From Loripinus fragilis (lineage: Eukaryota; Mollusca; Bivalvia; Lucinida; Lucinidae), in NCBI GenBank assembly GCA_964019695.1, contig OZ026524.1, positions 28,250,164 to 28,314,163 on the forward strand: a DNA stretch of 64,000 nucleotides, read 5' to 3'. Numbering within the stretch: the stretch's first letter is position 1; each line of letters begins with the position of its first letter. Below, piece by piece: positions 1 through 10,912 of this stretch. The notes under the pieces were generated by a model that did not search any database, was not told the DNA's origin, and saw only the letters and a list, made by a program, of their open reading frames with translations. Made by a program: the position numbers and the translations under genes.

Positions 1-1640
1 TTTTTAGCACCGAAAGCCATGTTTAAACTGATGGATAAGAAGACACTCACAAATTTTCGTTTATCTAGACTTATAAGGTCGTGCATGTATGAAGGAATGA
101 GCCGGCTGAAAAGACGTTGGCAGGCTTTAATAGCATAAAATTCGAAGTACGTACGCGTGGAACAGGCTGAATGCATTCAAACTGCTGAATACATACAAAC
201 AGCGTAGACACCGATGTGACGCCACAAAATGCGGCGTCTCATCAGGGTATGTGCTGTTTGCCTAGATAATTGCATTGTTGGTAATTGAGATTTTAAAAAT
301 CGTATGTGACCAGGCCTTCATTCACTTTGCAATAACTGGTGATAAATCTATATAACAATATCATCACAAACTCTGTAAAAATTGTATTTTGAGAGATTAA
401 TATTGCTTCTACGCACACGTTTTGTACACATAAAATCAAGAATCCAATGGAACTGTGATAAAATTTTCCAATATCTTTGGTCCAAATGTGTACGCAGTAG
501 CGTTTTTGCGTATATGTAGCTACGCCCCTGCACTATCACAGTATGTAAACTGAAATAAACACCCTGTACCCATTCCTTCTAGCTCACGCCATATAACATG
601 AATTTCAGCGGTCGTGCGTAACCAGTAGTCGGAAAATTCGTGTAATAATAGTGCTGTACACGTTTCGATTTCCATTGTTACGGTTACAAATAGGACACAA
701 TCGAACAAGGTATTAATGCTTTTTAACTAAATTCTAAAACTTGATTCCATAATTTTATCGGTTAACTCCTATGCAGTACGCGTTTTAAATATACAACCTG
801 CTTGAAAACAGTGCCGTTTTGTACCGATAATGAGTTTAAATGCCAGTTTGCATGGTTTTGATGCGTCTCTCAGATCTGTGAAAAATATCAACCTAAATAG
901 ATGGACCCTCACAATTGCAGCTGTACCATCAACTGTCACATCTGAGCTAATCGATTTACCTTTAACTTGTGCGTAACTTTACGTCTACCTCTATTGACAG
1001 ACTATTTTAAACGACTAAAAGTCACGAGCGAAATGTTTAGTCCTTCGTAAATGATTTGTATATAATCCAAAACAATTTTTGACAGAAAACATATCTCTTT
1101 TTTAAACAATATTAATTGAGTTAATGACATTATCATGGTTTATGGACTGCGCCATGGAGAAGGTCTGGCGTGCCAGTTTGATACAGCCTTCACTCTAATT
1201 TACGGAGTAATGACCTATGATTTATTCGCAAACATTGTTACATCTAAAGATCTGTGTGATCATGTACCCTTATATAAGGACGAATTATTTCTTTGCATGA
1301 ATTAATGTTTGTCATGTCCTGAGAGACGTTACATACTGAGGAAAAAGCCCGACGTTTGGGACGTCTCGCAAGGGACCGGGGTAATGCAAAATCAATTGAA
1401 ACATAATCATAATTGCATTGATTTAATAATATATTCAAAACTACAATTTGGCACTATAACTTGTCACCGTTTGTGGTTGGACGCTTTCATCATTATTCAT
1501 GTTCCATGACCAAACGGTAGGTTAAGTATTGATAAACATTATTAAACTCATATAAATCCGTTATACTAATTTTGATTTCAGGACATTACAAAAGGAATTG
1601 GTTTCAGAATGTACATTTTCTAATCATCTGACCATCACTG
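1..1640. other. No gene recognised; AT-rich intergenic DNA
   Basis: No open frame here resembles a known protein and no exon could be assembled. The only structured piece is near 480-535, where the minus strand begins with the motif GCAGGGGCGTAGCTAC, which resembles the terminus of a short DNA transposon. No matching opposite end was found, so it is not called as an element. Confidence 0.4.
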
Positions 1641-1652
1641 TCCCGATTAGCT

Positions 1653-1715
1653 GTATGGACAGGATGTGTAGATGTCAAGGCTGAGATTGTGGGTTCGAGT
1701 CTCACGATATGGCAT
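1653..1715 (+). repeat. tRNA-like head with B box, probable SINE remnant
   Basis: The segment contains GGGTTCGAGTCTC, a good RNA polymerase III B-box match, preceded by an A-box-like stretch about 40 bases upstream. It does not fold into a clean cloverleaf, and the sequence continues directly into T-rich DNA, so a decayed tRNA-derived SINE head is more likely than a working tRNA gene. Confidence 0.3.
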
Positions 1716-1835
1716 TATATATTTTTCAATTTTCTTTCGATTTTCTTTTCTTTTATTTATTTTTGGTAAAGTATATGCTAATGACTTTGTCTGTAAATGA
1801 AACCAAAACGCTGAGACATACATATAAAGTAAGCA

Positions 1836-2215
1836 AGGGTGCAAAGATCAGCAATCGATACAATCAAGTACCACACTTGACCCAGGATTCCAATGGGAAA
1901 GTGACAAACTCACAGCCAGACACCACAAACGAGAGCCAAGAGGACAGCCCTTTCCCAGCAGGTGACCACAAGGCACATATAAACAGACGCGCACAAAGGT
2001 ATAGCAAACACAAGACAGAAAAAAACACAAACGATCAACAAAAGAAGTACCGCCTTGGAACAGTCAGTAAAATATTTTACTGGAGGGCTTAAACCAGTTT
2101 CACGGCGCCAACCTCACCCTTGATTCTGTTGTGGACCAGGACACATTTGGGAAAATGACAAAACACAACATACACGAAAGCCAAGAGGCAACCCCCTTCC
2201 CAGCAGATGAGTCAT
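1836..2215 (-). mobile_element. Naiad-family PLE 3' tail fragments, inverted
   Basis: Read on the minus strand, 1836-2130 matches the 3' tail of the Naiad element at 29730-30020. It shares the block ending GGTTGGCGCCGT, the palindrome GTAAAATATTTTAC, the GGCGGTACTTCTTTTG block and the terminal CTGATCTTTGCACC block. Immediately beside it, about 2120-2215 repeats part of the same tail in a more diverged form, which suggests two partial copies head to tail. There is no coding sequence. The copy is truncated at its 5' end, as usual for this class. Confidence 0.75.
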
Positions 2216-2412
2216 TATGAGCCAGGACATGAGATACGCGCAGTCTGATCAAAGTCTTGGCTAGTTGCTTAAATATTCTGCGATTTTTTACTTACTACCG
2301 AACAGCATTTGTAAGATCTAAGCTTTAAATCAGGCTTCGCAGGTACGTCTGAGTCTACACTTGTCAAAATGCAATATTGTTGGGAAATCATATGTTAAGG
2401 CTCATATATGGG
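2213..2412 (-). mobile_element. Short inverted-repeat element (MITE), family M1, decayed
   Basis: This is a diverged copy of the ~240-bp element seen intact at 43474-43712. Shared blocks include GACATGAGAT near one end, CGCAGTCTGATCA inside and a final CACTTGTCAAAATGC block. The terminal inverted repeats are partly lost. It has no coding capacity. Confidence 0.6.
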
Positions 2413-2587
2413 CTGGTGGTCTAGATCTCGATACTTATAACGCATTCACTGTACAGACGTAGATGAAGGCACAGACAGTGTGAGTGATGTCCCTTGATAA
2501 TGGTTGACATGTTTTTTTCAACGTGGTCAATTTATGTATGAAAATTTAAAATGGGAGTCGATATACAAGTTTGGCGGATACGTATAG

Positions 2588-3715
2588 GAACTTTTAGTCA
2601 ACCTAGGAAGGGATAAACTATTTTTGTCTAGGAAGTCTTTATTTTCGGCTGTGAGGATATGTTTGATGTTATCGCTCATTATGTTATGTGGTGACGTGGA
2701 ATCGAACCCTGGACCACCAAAATCAACACGCCAAAATGAAAGGGTGACGACTAGGCAGTCAACATTAGAGTCATTTTCGTCGGATAGACGGGCTTCAATT
2801 GAACAATCTCGTTTTCCAATCTCGGAGCCGACGGAGAGGGTACATGAAAGACCCCAAAGTGAGTTATTTAGTTTCCTTTCACAAATGAAATCGGACCTGT
2901 CTGCACAAAATCAGAGTGTGATGACCGAAGTACGAAATATAAACACGAAAATTGTTAGTTTGTCTCAAAGTGTGCAAGACTTAAAAACTGAAAATGAAAA
3001 TCTCAAAAAATTCAATGCAAATCTACAGACCCAACTAAATTGATTTCATCAAAGTTGGACTATATGGAGGGTCAATCTCGTAGAAATAATCTGCGCTTTA
3101 ATGGTCTACAGGGTCGTTTTGACGATGACTGGGAGGTCACAGAAGAGAAAGTCCGATCATTCATTAAGGACGAAATGGGATGAACACGTCAAAATTGAAA
3201 GGGCGCATAGACTGAAATCAGCAGACAGAAATAAATGTACTATTATCGTAAAATTTACCAAATACAAGGACCGAGAAGCTATTCTGAGGAGAGCCAATGT
3301 TATCTTTAACCCTGAAACACCCTTTTCTGTGCAAGCGGACTATACACAGCGAGTTAAAAAACATCGACGTGAATTGGGGAAGCAGATGATAGCCGCCAGG
3401 CAGGCAGGTCAAGACGCTAAAATCAAATATGACAAGTTGGTTATTGGTAACAAGATTTATCGCTATGATGATGAGAGAGAGACTTCTGTGCTCGTGCGAG
3501 ACAATAGCACTTTAACGCGCGCACATGGCTCATTATTCAGGAGATCAGCTGACTATAGAAGAATCCCAGGACACGAGACTATCTCAACCAATCGAGAAGC
3601 GAGCGGCTCAGTGAACGGTGTCGACGAGCGCGAAAATGACAGCGCGCGAAGTCAAAACGAGGATATGGGCGGCGCTGAAGGCGGTAACAACGGTGACACA
3701 GAGCGCGTTTACTAG
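2588..3715 (+). pseudogene. LINE ORF1 protein (L1-type RNA-binding), frameshifted
   Basis: ORF1 proteins bind the element RNA and act as nucleic-acid chaperones. The frame opens after a TAG at 2585 and runs to a TGA at 3041. The protein continues in another frame from about 3046 to 3180 and returns to the first frame to 3715, so at least two frameshifts are present. In order I see a hydrophobic stretch ending in a 2A-like motif, a Ser/Thr-rich linker, a coiled coil rich in Leu, Asn and Lys (about 2870-3040), an RRM-like block with RRNNLRFNG (3085-3111), the ERAHR motif with a following IIVKF strand, and a basic C-terminal domain. The last 60 codons are acidic and Asn/Gly-rich. Confidence 0.8.
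2666..2716 (+). other. 2A-like ribosome-skipping peptide at the start of ORF1
   Basis: The codons at 2690-2716 read GDVESNPGP, which fits the 2A consensus D-V/I-E-x-N-P-G-P, and a hydrophobic Leu/Ile/Met-rich segment precedes it, as in working 2A sequences. Skipping would occur between the Gly at 2711-2713 and the Pro at 2714-2716, releasing a short N-terminal peptide from ORF1. 2A-like sequences at this place are known from several invertebrate LINE clades. The ATG at 2666 would leave only a very short leader; the frame is open back to 2588. Confidence 0.85.
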
Positions 3716-3781
3716 GGACATGGCCGAGGCATACCAAATGATGAAGCCTAAATAAACATTTCGCATACTGATAGTTCTTGC

Positions 3782-4070
3782 GTGAAAATACTTACATGGA
3801 ACATTGAGGGGTTACAAAAGTATACGGATGATGTTGAACTGAAAAAATATTTGCAAACTTTTGATATAGTATCACTGGTAGAGACCTGGGGTAAATCATG
3901 TGGGTGAATTTAGCAACTTCTTGTCTTCCTTTACGACTTACGAATATGTTCGAATCAGAAAGCCTGGGTCAGGAAGAAATAGTGGCGGGGTATGTGTATT
4001 TGTCAAAGACTGGATATTAAATGCTAATTTGATTGAACGCATATTCCCAGATTCGGGAGACTGTGTAGTT
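3782..4070 (+). pseudogene. LINE ORF2, N-terminal part of APE endonuclease
   Basis: The frame starting with VKILTWNIEGL is the first strand of an apurinic-type endonuclease, with the catalytic Asn in TWNIEGL, and it continues to VSLVETWG, which supplies the catalytic Glu. A frameshift near 3900 moves the protein to the next frame, which holds the SGGVCVFVKD motif. The frame is then cut at VVL (4062-4070) by the long insertion and resumes in register at 11734. The enzyme nicks target DNA to prime reverse transcription. Confidence 0.85.
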
Positions 4071-4751
4071 CTGGATCCGATTGTATCAATATTTAATAAC
4101 AAATTAAACCATCATTAAACCATCATTAATTAAATCGTCCTTAAACCCGGTTGTACTAAACTTTTAATGACGAATGTTCGTCGTTAAATCCGAGAGTTTG
4201 TCATTAAAGTTAACGATGGTCGGGGGGTAGTTTTAAACCGTCATTAGCGGAAATAAAGATGGCCGCCAATGTTGTTTTTTCATCGACTCGGACCTATGAA
4301 ACCAAAGAAATGCTCGAAAAAGACGCCTACTGAAGATCTAGAAGTTGTTAAAATGGCCAAAGAGATCAAAAATACATGGATACATACTTGAGCTATTCTG
4401 CTTGAAATAGAAACCAAATCAAAACGAGTAAACAATATCGGCAAAACGTTCAGTCTCCATTTGGTTGCATTTCATCGTCCTTCTCTGAAAGATCAGCTGT
4501 TGTTTTGACTGATGACGTATTGAAATCGACATGACGTGATAAAATAAAATAAAATACCGCACACTAGTAATTTGCATAATAAACCGTATGAAAATATTTG
4601 ATTATTTAACGAAGGATTCAGTGGGGACAGGGACTGGGGTCCGGACCCCCCCCCCCCGTCGGAAAATGAGAAAACTGAGGGAGGTCACCCTCTGAAAAAT
4701 TTAATGACCCACTTCGCTTACTGTATATAGGTTTTTAGGCATGGACTTCCC

Positions 4752-5125
4752 CCAGGTGGGGTGGGGGTACTCTCAATTTTCTACATACGTAGGCTCGGGC
4801 CCAGCATCTACCCTTCACCCCCAAAAAATATCAGGAATTCCAAGCACCCCAAAAAAATATTTGAAATTTTAACAACCCAAAAAATATCCCCATTCTGTAC
4901 AATGACCTTAAGAAAAGACCCTAAAATGCATGGAAATAACCCCGAAATGTAGTCCAATTTTGAATTGACCCCAAAAAAATATCCACAAAATCTTCATACC
5001 CCCAAAAAACCCGTTTTTCTGAAAACCCCCCAAGAATATTGAAATTCAAAATTTTGAACCAAAAAAAATGACCCGAGCCTACGTATGTATACAAATATCA
5101 GAGTACCCCCACCCCCCCCCCCACC
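4752..5125. repeat. C-rich inverted-repeat element
   Basis: The left end reads GGGGGTACTCTC followed by TACATACGTAGGCTCGGG. The right end carries the inverse, CCCGAGCCTACGTATGTA followed by GAGTACCCCC. The interior is low-complexity DNA of CCCCAAAAAATAT-like units. Related end sequences occur at 9925-9985 and 10540-10575. No coding sequence is credible here. Confidence 0.6.
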
Positions 5126-5129
5126 CCCC

Positions 5130-6370
5130 CGGGGGACCTCCTCTTTCCTCTGTAAAATACTAGTAAGACGATGTAAACAAAACACTCTGAACCTGAACAC
5201 CATTCTTTCCCACCCCCTCACGCCCTGACGAAACTTTCTGTGCCCGCGTAGAGCACAGGAAAAGTCACAAAACTTTAGAATAAAAAAAGGCCTATATTTA
5301 CTTTTATAGACGATACACGTCAGCCTTTTTTCTAAAATGTTTGTGACTATAGTTCCTGTGGCGTAGAGTGGTAGATGACTTGATTGTAAACCCAGAAGAA
5401 CAAATCCATTTGAACCAACGGTCCAACCACCAGATTAAAAATCCTTTCAACCGACAGAGGGATGAAGAAAAAAAGAACAAATGTAAAAAAGAGCAGTTGG
5501 AATACCGACTCAATCCTTTATCTATGACAAATAAAGCAAGCCACACTCTTGTCTGAGCCTATACCCTTACCCTACCATAAGCCAATCTTGCAGTTATTCT
5601 CGATTTTAAAAACTAAAATTCCGAGAATCGGATGTTTCGCCTAGCAAAACTGAAGTCAAACCAGTCAAATTTGTCAAACTTATATCCCCGGGGAAGGGTT
5701 ATTTTAGATAAACATATAAATCACAAAACATAAATCCCATTTCTCAAAAACCTAAGTACATTGGGTAGCATGCAGATCAAAATTTAAAGCCTATCGACCA
5801 GTTTTCATTGGTCAGTTCAATAATAAAAATAAAAACTTATCTGTACAATTTCAATATCTGACTTCAACCTGACCCAGGGTCAGGGGTGTGTATAAGGTCA
5901 AAGTGTTTACCTCTATGTTAGTCTATACTTCTTTCCCAAAAATTTGATATGCAACATGACCACATTCAGATTTATTTTTACTTTTACTCGAACCCACAGG
6001 TTGAGAATGTGTGTAATGAGAAAGTATGTGCTTGCATAATGGTATGTATATGCTTCATTCCCTTTTATTTTGACATACAACATGACCATGTTCTGAAAAA
6101 GTTGAATTTTGATTTCTTTTTACCCCCCCCCCCCCCCCCCAGGTTCGGGGGCTCTTTATCGTTTGTTTTTAAACATAATTTTCACGTTGACGCTGGAAGA
6201 ATGATAGTTAAATGCGTGAAATTTAAAGAAATATCTGCGTCGATGGTTTAAAAAAATAATGTATGGCGCAATTACCTTTTCCGTAGGGAAGAACTGTCGA
6301 TATTTGTAGGTTACGGTCAACAAACTAATATTTGTTGGTTGCGGCAAACTAAATTGATTATTCTATAGGT
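5130..6370. other. No gene recognised; C-tract and AT-rich repeat DNA
   Basis: The stretch lies inside the 7.66-kb insertion. It contains C tracts (about 5104-5130 and 6123-6140), an A-box-like motif at 5357-5395 (GTGGCGTAGAGTGGTAG) without a matching B box, and otherwise unstructured DNA. Open frames here are short and low in complexity. Confidence 0.4.
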
Positions 6371-6371
6371 A

Positions 6372-6502
6372 TTGCTCGATAAGCGTAGAGTTACGTAGTT
6401 GGTCAGGTGATGGTGCTTTATTCACCCGATTGGACAAATACAGGGTTTTCTTTCATACTTCTAACTGTTAATCTATTTCGTCACTCTACGCTTACCGAGC
6501 AA
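6372..6502. mobile_element. 131-bp MITE with ~20-bp inverted ends
   Basis: The left end is TTGCTCGATAAGCGTAGAGT and the right end is ACTCTACGCTTACCGAGCAA, inverted copies with one mismatch. The interior of about 90 bp has no coding sequence. Flanking bases do not show an unambiguous target duplication. Confidence 0.7.
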
Positions 6503-6900
6503 GGACTCTACTACTGTTTTAATTTTTTTTGCACCAGGCATGTATGACACTAGTTACTTGAATATGCAGCGTTTGAGCGCAGGGATTTTTTTCGATCTTA
6601 TTCGAGTTTTCGCGAGAATCCAGCAATCCTGTACCCTATAGAAGCATCACTGCAGATATTTTGGAATGGCATAGGTTCCTTAAGCCAAACGCTTTACTGA
6701 GCTCAGCTGACATAAGAAAGTATAAACATTCCCCATTTTCTTACGAAAATCTCACGTTACTCATTCAAATATGTCTTCTGTCACTTCGTCGTTTATCTTT
6801 TTAAAGATATTTCTTGTATACGTTAGCTTATGAAACATGTATGTTTTTTTCTCAGCATGCGTGATATGATTTATTATGGTGTATTCAATGCAACGCGCGT

Positions 6901-7095
6901 TTTGTTTGATTTGATTCTTTACGTCCACTCAACAATCTTTCAGTTATGCGGGACGATCTTCCTGGGTTGAACCAGTACAAAGCTAGGATAAATGTGTCTT
7001 GCTCAAGGACCACAACGCAGTGACGCCGGTGAGGCTCGAACCCGCGGCCCTTCGGTCTCGAGTCAAGCACACTACCACTGAGCCACTGCGCTCCC
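6901..7095 (-). mobile_element. tRNA-derived SINE with perfect 14-bp target duplication
   Basis: On the minus strand the element begins with a tRNA-like head carrying an A box (GTGGCTCAGTGGTAG) and a B box (GGTTCGAGCCT), then a body with CCTTGAGCAAGACAC, and ends in GGACGTAAAGAATCAAATC plus a short A-rich tail. The 14-bp repeat AATGCAACGCGCGT flanks it at 6887-6900 and 7096-7109. It is about 195 bp long. The perfect duplication marks it as one of the younger insertions here. Confidence 0.9.
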
Positions 7096-7424
7096 AATGC
7101 AACGCGCGTGTCTCCGTACATTGATATAGCGTTGACTTTTTTTGCAACACCTGCTTCTAGAGTAGTTCAAATTTGCGTCACTTTGTTCTTCTGTGTGACC
7201 GTCTTTCAACAATTTATGTTAAAGTGCCTCTTTTCTGCAGCTGCTACAGAATAGTGCTAGGGGTCTGAAAATTGAAGCCGACAGTTTATTTTTCTTCTTC
7301 AAATTTTGTATTAGAAGGATTCAGTATTTACTGTATTAAGAGGTTGCCAAAGTTTGGTGTAAATCTCTCAAAGGGTCCAGGAGATGCGAAGCGGACAGGA
7401 ACGGCTGAATATTTTGCCAGAAGC

Positions 7425-7700
7425 TCCCTCTACCCGTATAGGTTGCTGCCCTTAGACAATGCAGTGGTTCTGTTGTTGTTCATTCATTGTTGCATCATTT
7501 GTGTGTGTGTGTGTGGGGGGGGGGGTGTGTTTGGTCCTTGTTTTGTTGTGTAGTACTTAATTTCCTTTCTAGGTTTGTAATCATCTCGCTGGGGAAGAGA
7601 GAGCTGGTTGCTTATTTTCAAATGCCTTCTATATGTCATGTCAGTGTTATGTGTTTCTTTCTCATGGTGCCGTGAGTTGGTCTACACTGTGTGATTGTGG
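7425..7700 (+). mobile_element. PLE-like 3' tail, second family (tail B)
   Basis: This segment shares a sparse pattern of blocks with 17770-18035, 53060-53365 and, inverted, 44840-45130: a TGGTTCTGTTGTTGTTSATTC-type opening, AGAGAGCTGGTTGCTT, and a closing TGTGATTGTGGCATT. The order resembles the Naiad tail, so I read it as the 3' end of another PLE family. A GT-rich microsatellite and G tract (7499-7526) sits inside. Confidence 0.5.
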
Positions 7701-7704
7701 CATT

Positions 7705-7915
7705 CGCGGATCTAGAGGGGGGCAGGGGGTCCGGACCCCACTGAAATAGGATTTCCTAGTAATAATGGTCCTGAAAAATCATGAAGCTAGGAAGCCAGCA
7801 TTTAATGTTGGGCCATCATAGGCACGCCAGCGACGAAACGCCATTTTAATAATGATGGCGATCCGCTTTATGTGGCATTTGGATCATCAACTAAAAATAA
7901 AATCTGGACCCGCAT
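7705..7915. mobile_element. MITE family M2 (CGGATCCAGAGG ends, C/G tract)
   Basis: The copy opens with GCGGATCTAGAGGGGGGC and GGGGGTCCGGACCCC and closes with TCTGGACCCGCATATG, so the ends are inverted copies of about 15 bp. Shared interior blocks (AGCATTTAATG, GGGCCATCAT, CGCCAGCG.ACGAAACGCC) identify other copies at 9030-9395, 36476-36690 and 37453-37605. It has no coding capacity. Confidence 0.65.
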
Positions 7916-8104
7916 ATGTAGACTTACAGCGACATTTAGGGGATTACTGTGTTCAAAATTTTCATTTGAGGGGACACATCATCGGCTAAATGGTCCGAAA
8001 ATGTGCATGGTTATCCCCATTCTACATACATCGAGGACACCTTTGTTTTTTCCCGTTCTTGAAACAAATATTTCATTAAAAATAGTCTATATTTATATTT
8101 CCAG

Positions 8105-8333
8105 CTCAGATATTGATGCGACATCAAATCTGCTGAGTGGTAGAGTGCTTGACTCCAGACCAAGGAATTGCGGGTTTGAGTCTCACCGGTGTCACTAATA
8201 GTTGTGTCTTTGAGCAAAACACATTTATCCTTGCTGAACACTGCTCTAACCTAGGTAGAACCGTCCCGACATAGATGTAACTGAAAAATGTTGACTGGGA
8301 CGTTAAGAATCAAATCAATCAAACAAAGAAACA
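8105..8333 (+). mobile_element. tRNA-derived SINE, diverged copy
   Basis: This is the same family as 6901-7095. It has GCTGAGTGGTAGAGTGCTTG as the A-box region, GGGTTTGAGTCTC as the B box, and ends GACTGGGACGTTAAGAATC followed by an A-rich tail. It is more diverged, and no target duplication was found. Confidence 0.75.
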
Positions 8334-9029
8334 TATTTGGGATATAGCATGCGTAAACACAATTTTGGTCAAAATTTGATTTTAAATTGCTGGTGTGAGT
8401 TTGAAAAGGTCAAGGTCACCCAGTGTATCTATACAAGCTTGGTGAAAATCCACGACAGAGAGCTCATTCAGTCTTAAAGGGATGGTGACCTATAAAATAA
8501 GGCCAAGTCACAACTTTTTATTGTGCTGTAATAAAACAATATATATATAAAAATTGACCAGAATCCATTGTTCCATTGTTCGGTTCAAGAAAATTAGGTC
8601 TAAGTCACCAAATCTAATCAACTCTTTCCGCCCTTTGGTCAAAGTCCATTCACTGGTTCAGAAGAAGAAGCAGAGAGTTGTTAAAGCTGATACGTGCACA
8701 CTTAACATGCACAAACAAACAAGGAATATTTTAAACATAATTTGTGACTGCGTGTCCCTTTGACAATAACGGCGTTATGATAATATCGCATGTAATGCGT
8801 TGATTTATGCTTTGAACGACTATTCTGCATTCGGCGTCGTTCTTTTTCTTCTTCTTGTTTTCTTCAGGGAATACGATGTTAAGTATAAACTAATTCTGCG
8901 ATTGGGATATAACAAATTATGTGTGAGTTACTTGTATTGATGGGAGCGGGGGCCTGTCAACTTTGCGAATGATAGACATTACTGTCGAAAGGCGATATGG
9001 CTCTAATAACCCCCGGTCTGCACTGCTGG
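8334..9029. other. No gene recognised
   Basis: AT-rich DNA within the 7.66-kb insertion. A short open frame at 8554-8763 shows no recognised motif and is probably chance. Confidence 0.4.
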
Positions 9030-9395
9030 TATGACATGCGCGGATCCTGAAAACTTTGTCATAGGGGGTCAACTTTAACAACGTTTTTTTCTTGTTTTTT
9101 TTTGTTTTGTTTTTTTGTTTTTTGTTGTTGTTTTTTTTTGTCGATGAGGGGATAGAGAATCCAAATACTACTATTAGCGGGCCATCATCGGTCCGCCAGC
9201 GAAACGCCATTTAAATGGCGTTTCGTTGGTGTGCGGATGATGGCCCAACATGGATGCTGGCTTAGAAGCTTTGTGATTTTCATGGAATCTGGACCAGTTG
9301 TGCTAAGAAGCCCTATATTTTTGTGATTTTTCTGGTGGGGGGGGGGGGGGGGGTCCGGACCCCCTGCCTCTCTCTGGATCCGCGCATGAGGGACA
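9030..9395. mobile_element. Two M2 MITE copies facing each other
   Basis: At 9040 the motif ATGCGCGGATCC opens one copy and at 9378-9390 TGGATCCGCGCATG closes the other. In the centre (9195-9235) CGCCATTTAAATGGCG forms a palindrome flanked by inverted copies of the GGGCCATCAT block. A G tract precedes GTCCGGACCCC near 9340-9365. The arrangement is a foldback made of two inverted family members. Confidence 0.6.
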
Positions 9396-9924
9396 GAAAA
9401 CAGGGGCAGCATAGGTGACGAAATCAGCGCAATCGTCTGTTGATTTCTACTAGTGCGCTGATTGAATTATCAGTACGCTGTCAAATAAACATCGGGTGAT
9501 TTTTTGTGACGTTTCACATTTACACGACTGTCTATCTTCGCAATCGTAACCAAAACGACTTTCAATAGCTGGTAGCTGCAAATATAGATAGTCTTTCATA
9601 ATAAAAATGCAAAATTTAGTTATAAGAGCGTATCTGATTTATGTAATGGGTGTGTAGATTACATTATTTTTGAAACTTTGCATACGTTTTCGACATGTTA
9701 CATGTATCAGGATATGCATGTAGATTCACTGGTTGCATCGTCAGGTTATTTACTTTTTTTTTTTTTTACTTATTGTAGCTATGTTACTGACGGCGCTCTT
9801 ACAGTACGTTACTTCTGACCAGACACAGTCTATTTTCTACTATTGACACTGCAAGACCATGAACAATCTAAAATAACACTCAAATTTGAAAATCTATAAT
9901 AGCGCAGACGCATAATTAATGGGG

Positions 9925-10575
9925 GTATGATCCCAGTGTGGTGGGGGTAGAGGTCTCTTCAATTTTATATGTACGTAGCCTTGATCAATTTTTTTCTTGA
10001 ATCAGATTTTTTAAAAACTACATATTTTAGCGGTTCACTGAAAAATTTATAAGATCAAGGTAAAAGATGGGAATATTATATGGGGTATAAGGATCGTAAG
10101 TACGTGTACGTAAATACGCACGTGCGTACAACTTGACGCAGCAAGGTACAATAAAACCTGTCTTCATCGGCCACTCAAAAATAATTTTAAACATCTTCAT
10201 GACAAATGGTACCTTCATGATGGTCAAAAATATTGCAGAATGCTCCCTTAGGAGCATTCTGCAATACTTATGACCTGCATTAAGTAAGCGATAATCGGTC
10301 TTGAATCCCAAGTTTTGGTCTTCTTTTTGAGTGGTTTTGCTGTATTTAATTTGACTTTGGAAGAAAAATGTAGCTAATAGTGTTAAGTTGCGTGTCTTGA
10401 GGGCTCATTTTAGCTCTTTGGAATGTCCTAAAACTATTTTTTGCCACAGGCTTTACCCCTGACCCCACACAGGGGGATAACCCCCACATCCCCTCAAGAA
10501 TGCGTACTCTATAAAATGCATCAGGACCGCACCTGGGTATTATGATGAGAGTACCCCCCCCCCCCCCCAACCACG
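9925..10575. repeat. Probable second C-rich inverted-repeat element
   Basis: The left part, GGTGGGGGTAGAGGTCTCTT followed by TACGTAGCCTTG, resembles the left end of the element at 4752. The right part ends ATGATGAGAGTACCCCC plus a C tract. The middle has a hairpin near 10236-10267, where TTGCAGAATGCTCC faces GGAGCATTCTGCAA. No coding sequence is evident. Confidence 0.4.
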
Positions 10576-10713
10576 CACACACTCTCTTCTAGGGTATAAC
10601 CGTACCGTATATCTTTCTTACAATCGAATTGTCTAATGACATCATGGAACATTAATAAAACTATATGAAATATAGAAGGAAATAACACTTACAAGTTACG
10701 ATAACAAAATTTG

Positions 10714-10912
10714 AGCTGCGACATGAGATTTCCATTTGAATATGCGCAGTCTGATCAGAGCATTTGCTAGTCGCTTGAATATTCTCTGACTGTTAAGCTA
10801 CTGACGGAACATCATTTGGAGTTTCTAAGCTTAAAAGGAGGCTGCACAGGCTCCTCTGAGTCTACACTTGTCAAATGCCACATTGTTGTAAATCATATGT
10901 CGTGGTTCAAAT
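10714..10912 (-). mobile_element. MITE family M1, inverted copy
   Basis: It begins with GAGCTGCGACATGAGATTTCC and ends with CCACATTGTTG, then ATGTCGTGGTTCA. These are the inverted ends of the family seen intact at 43474-43712, with an interior deletion. Internal blocks GCGCAGTCTGATCAGAGC and AAGCTTAAAAGGAGGCTG are shared. Confidence 0.7.

Noticed and set aside
6901..7095. tRNA gene
   Set aside because: A and B boxes are present but the head lacks a complete acceptor stem and is followed by a SINE body and target duplication.
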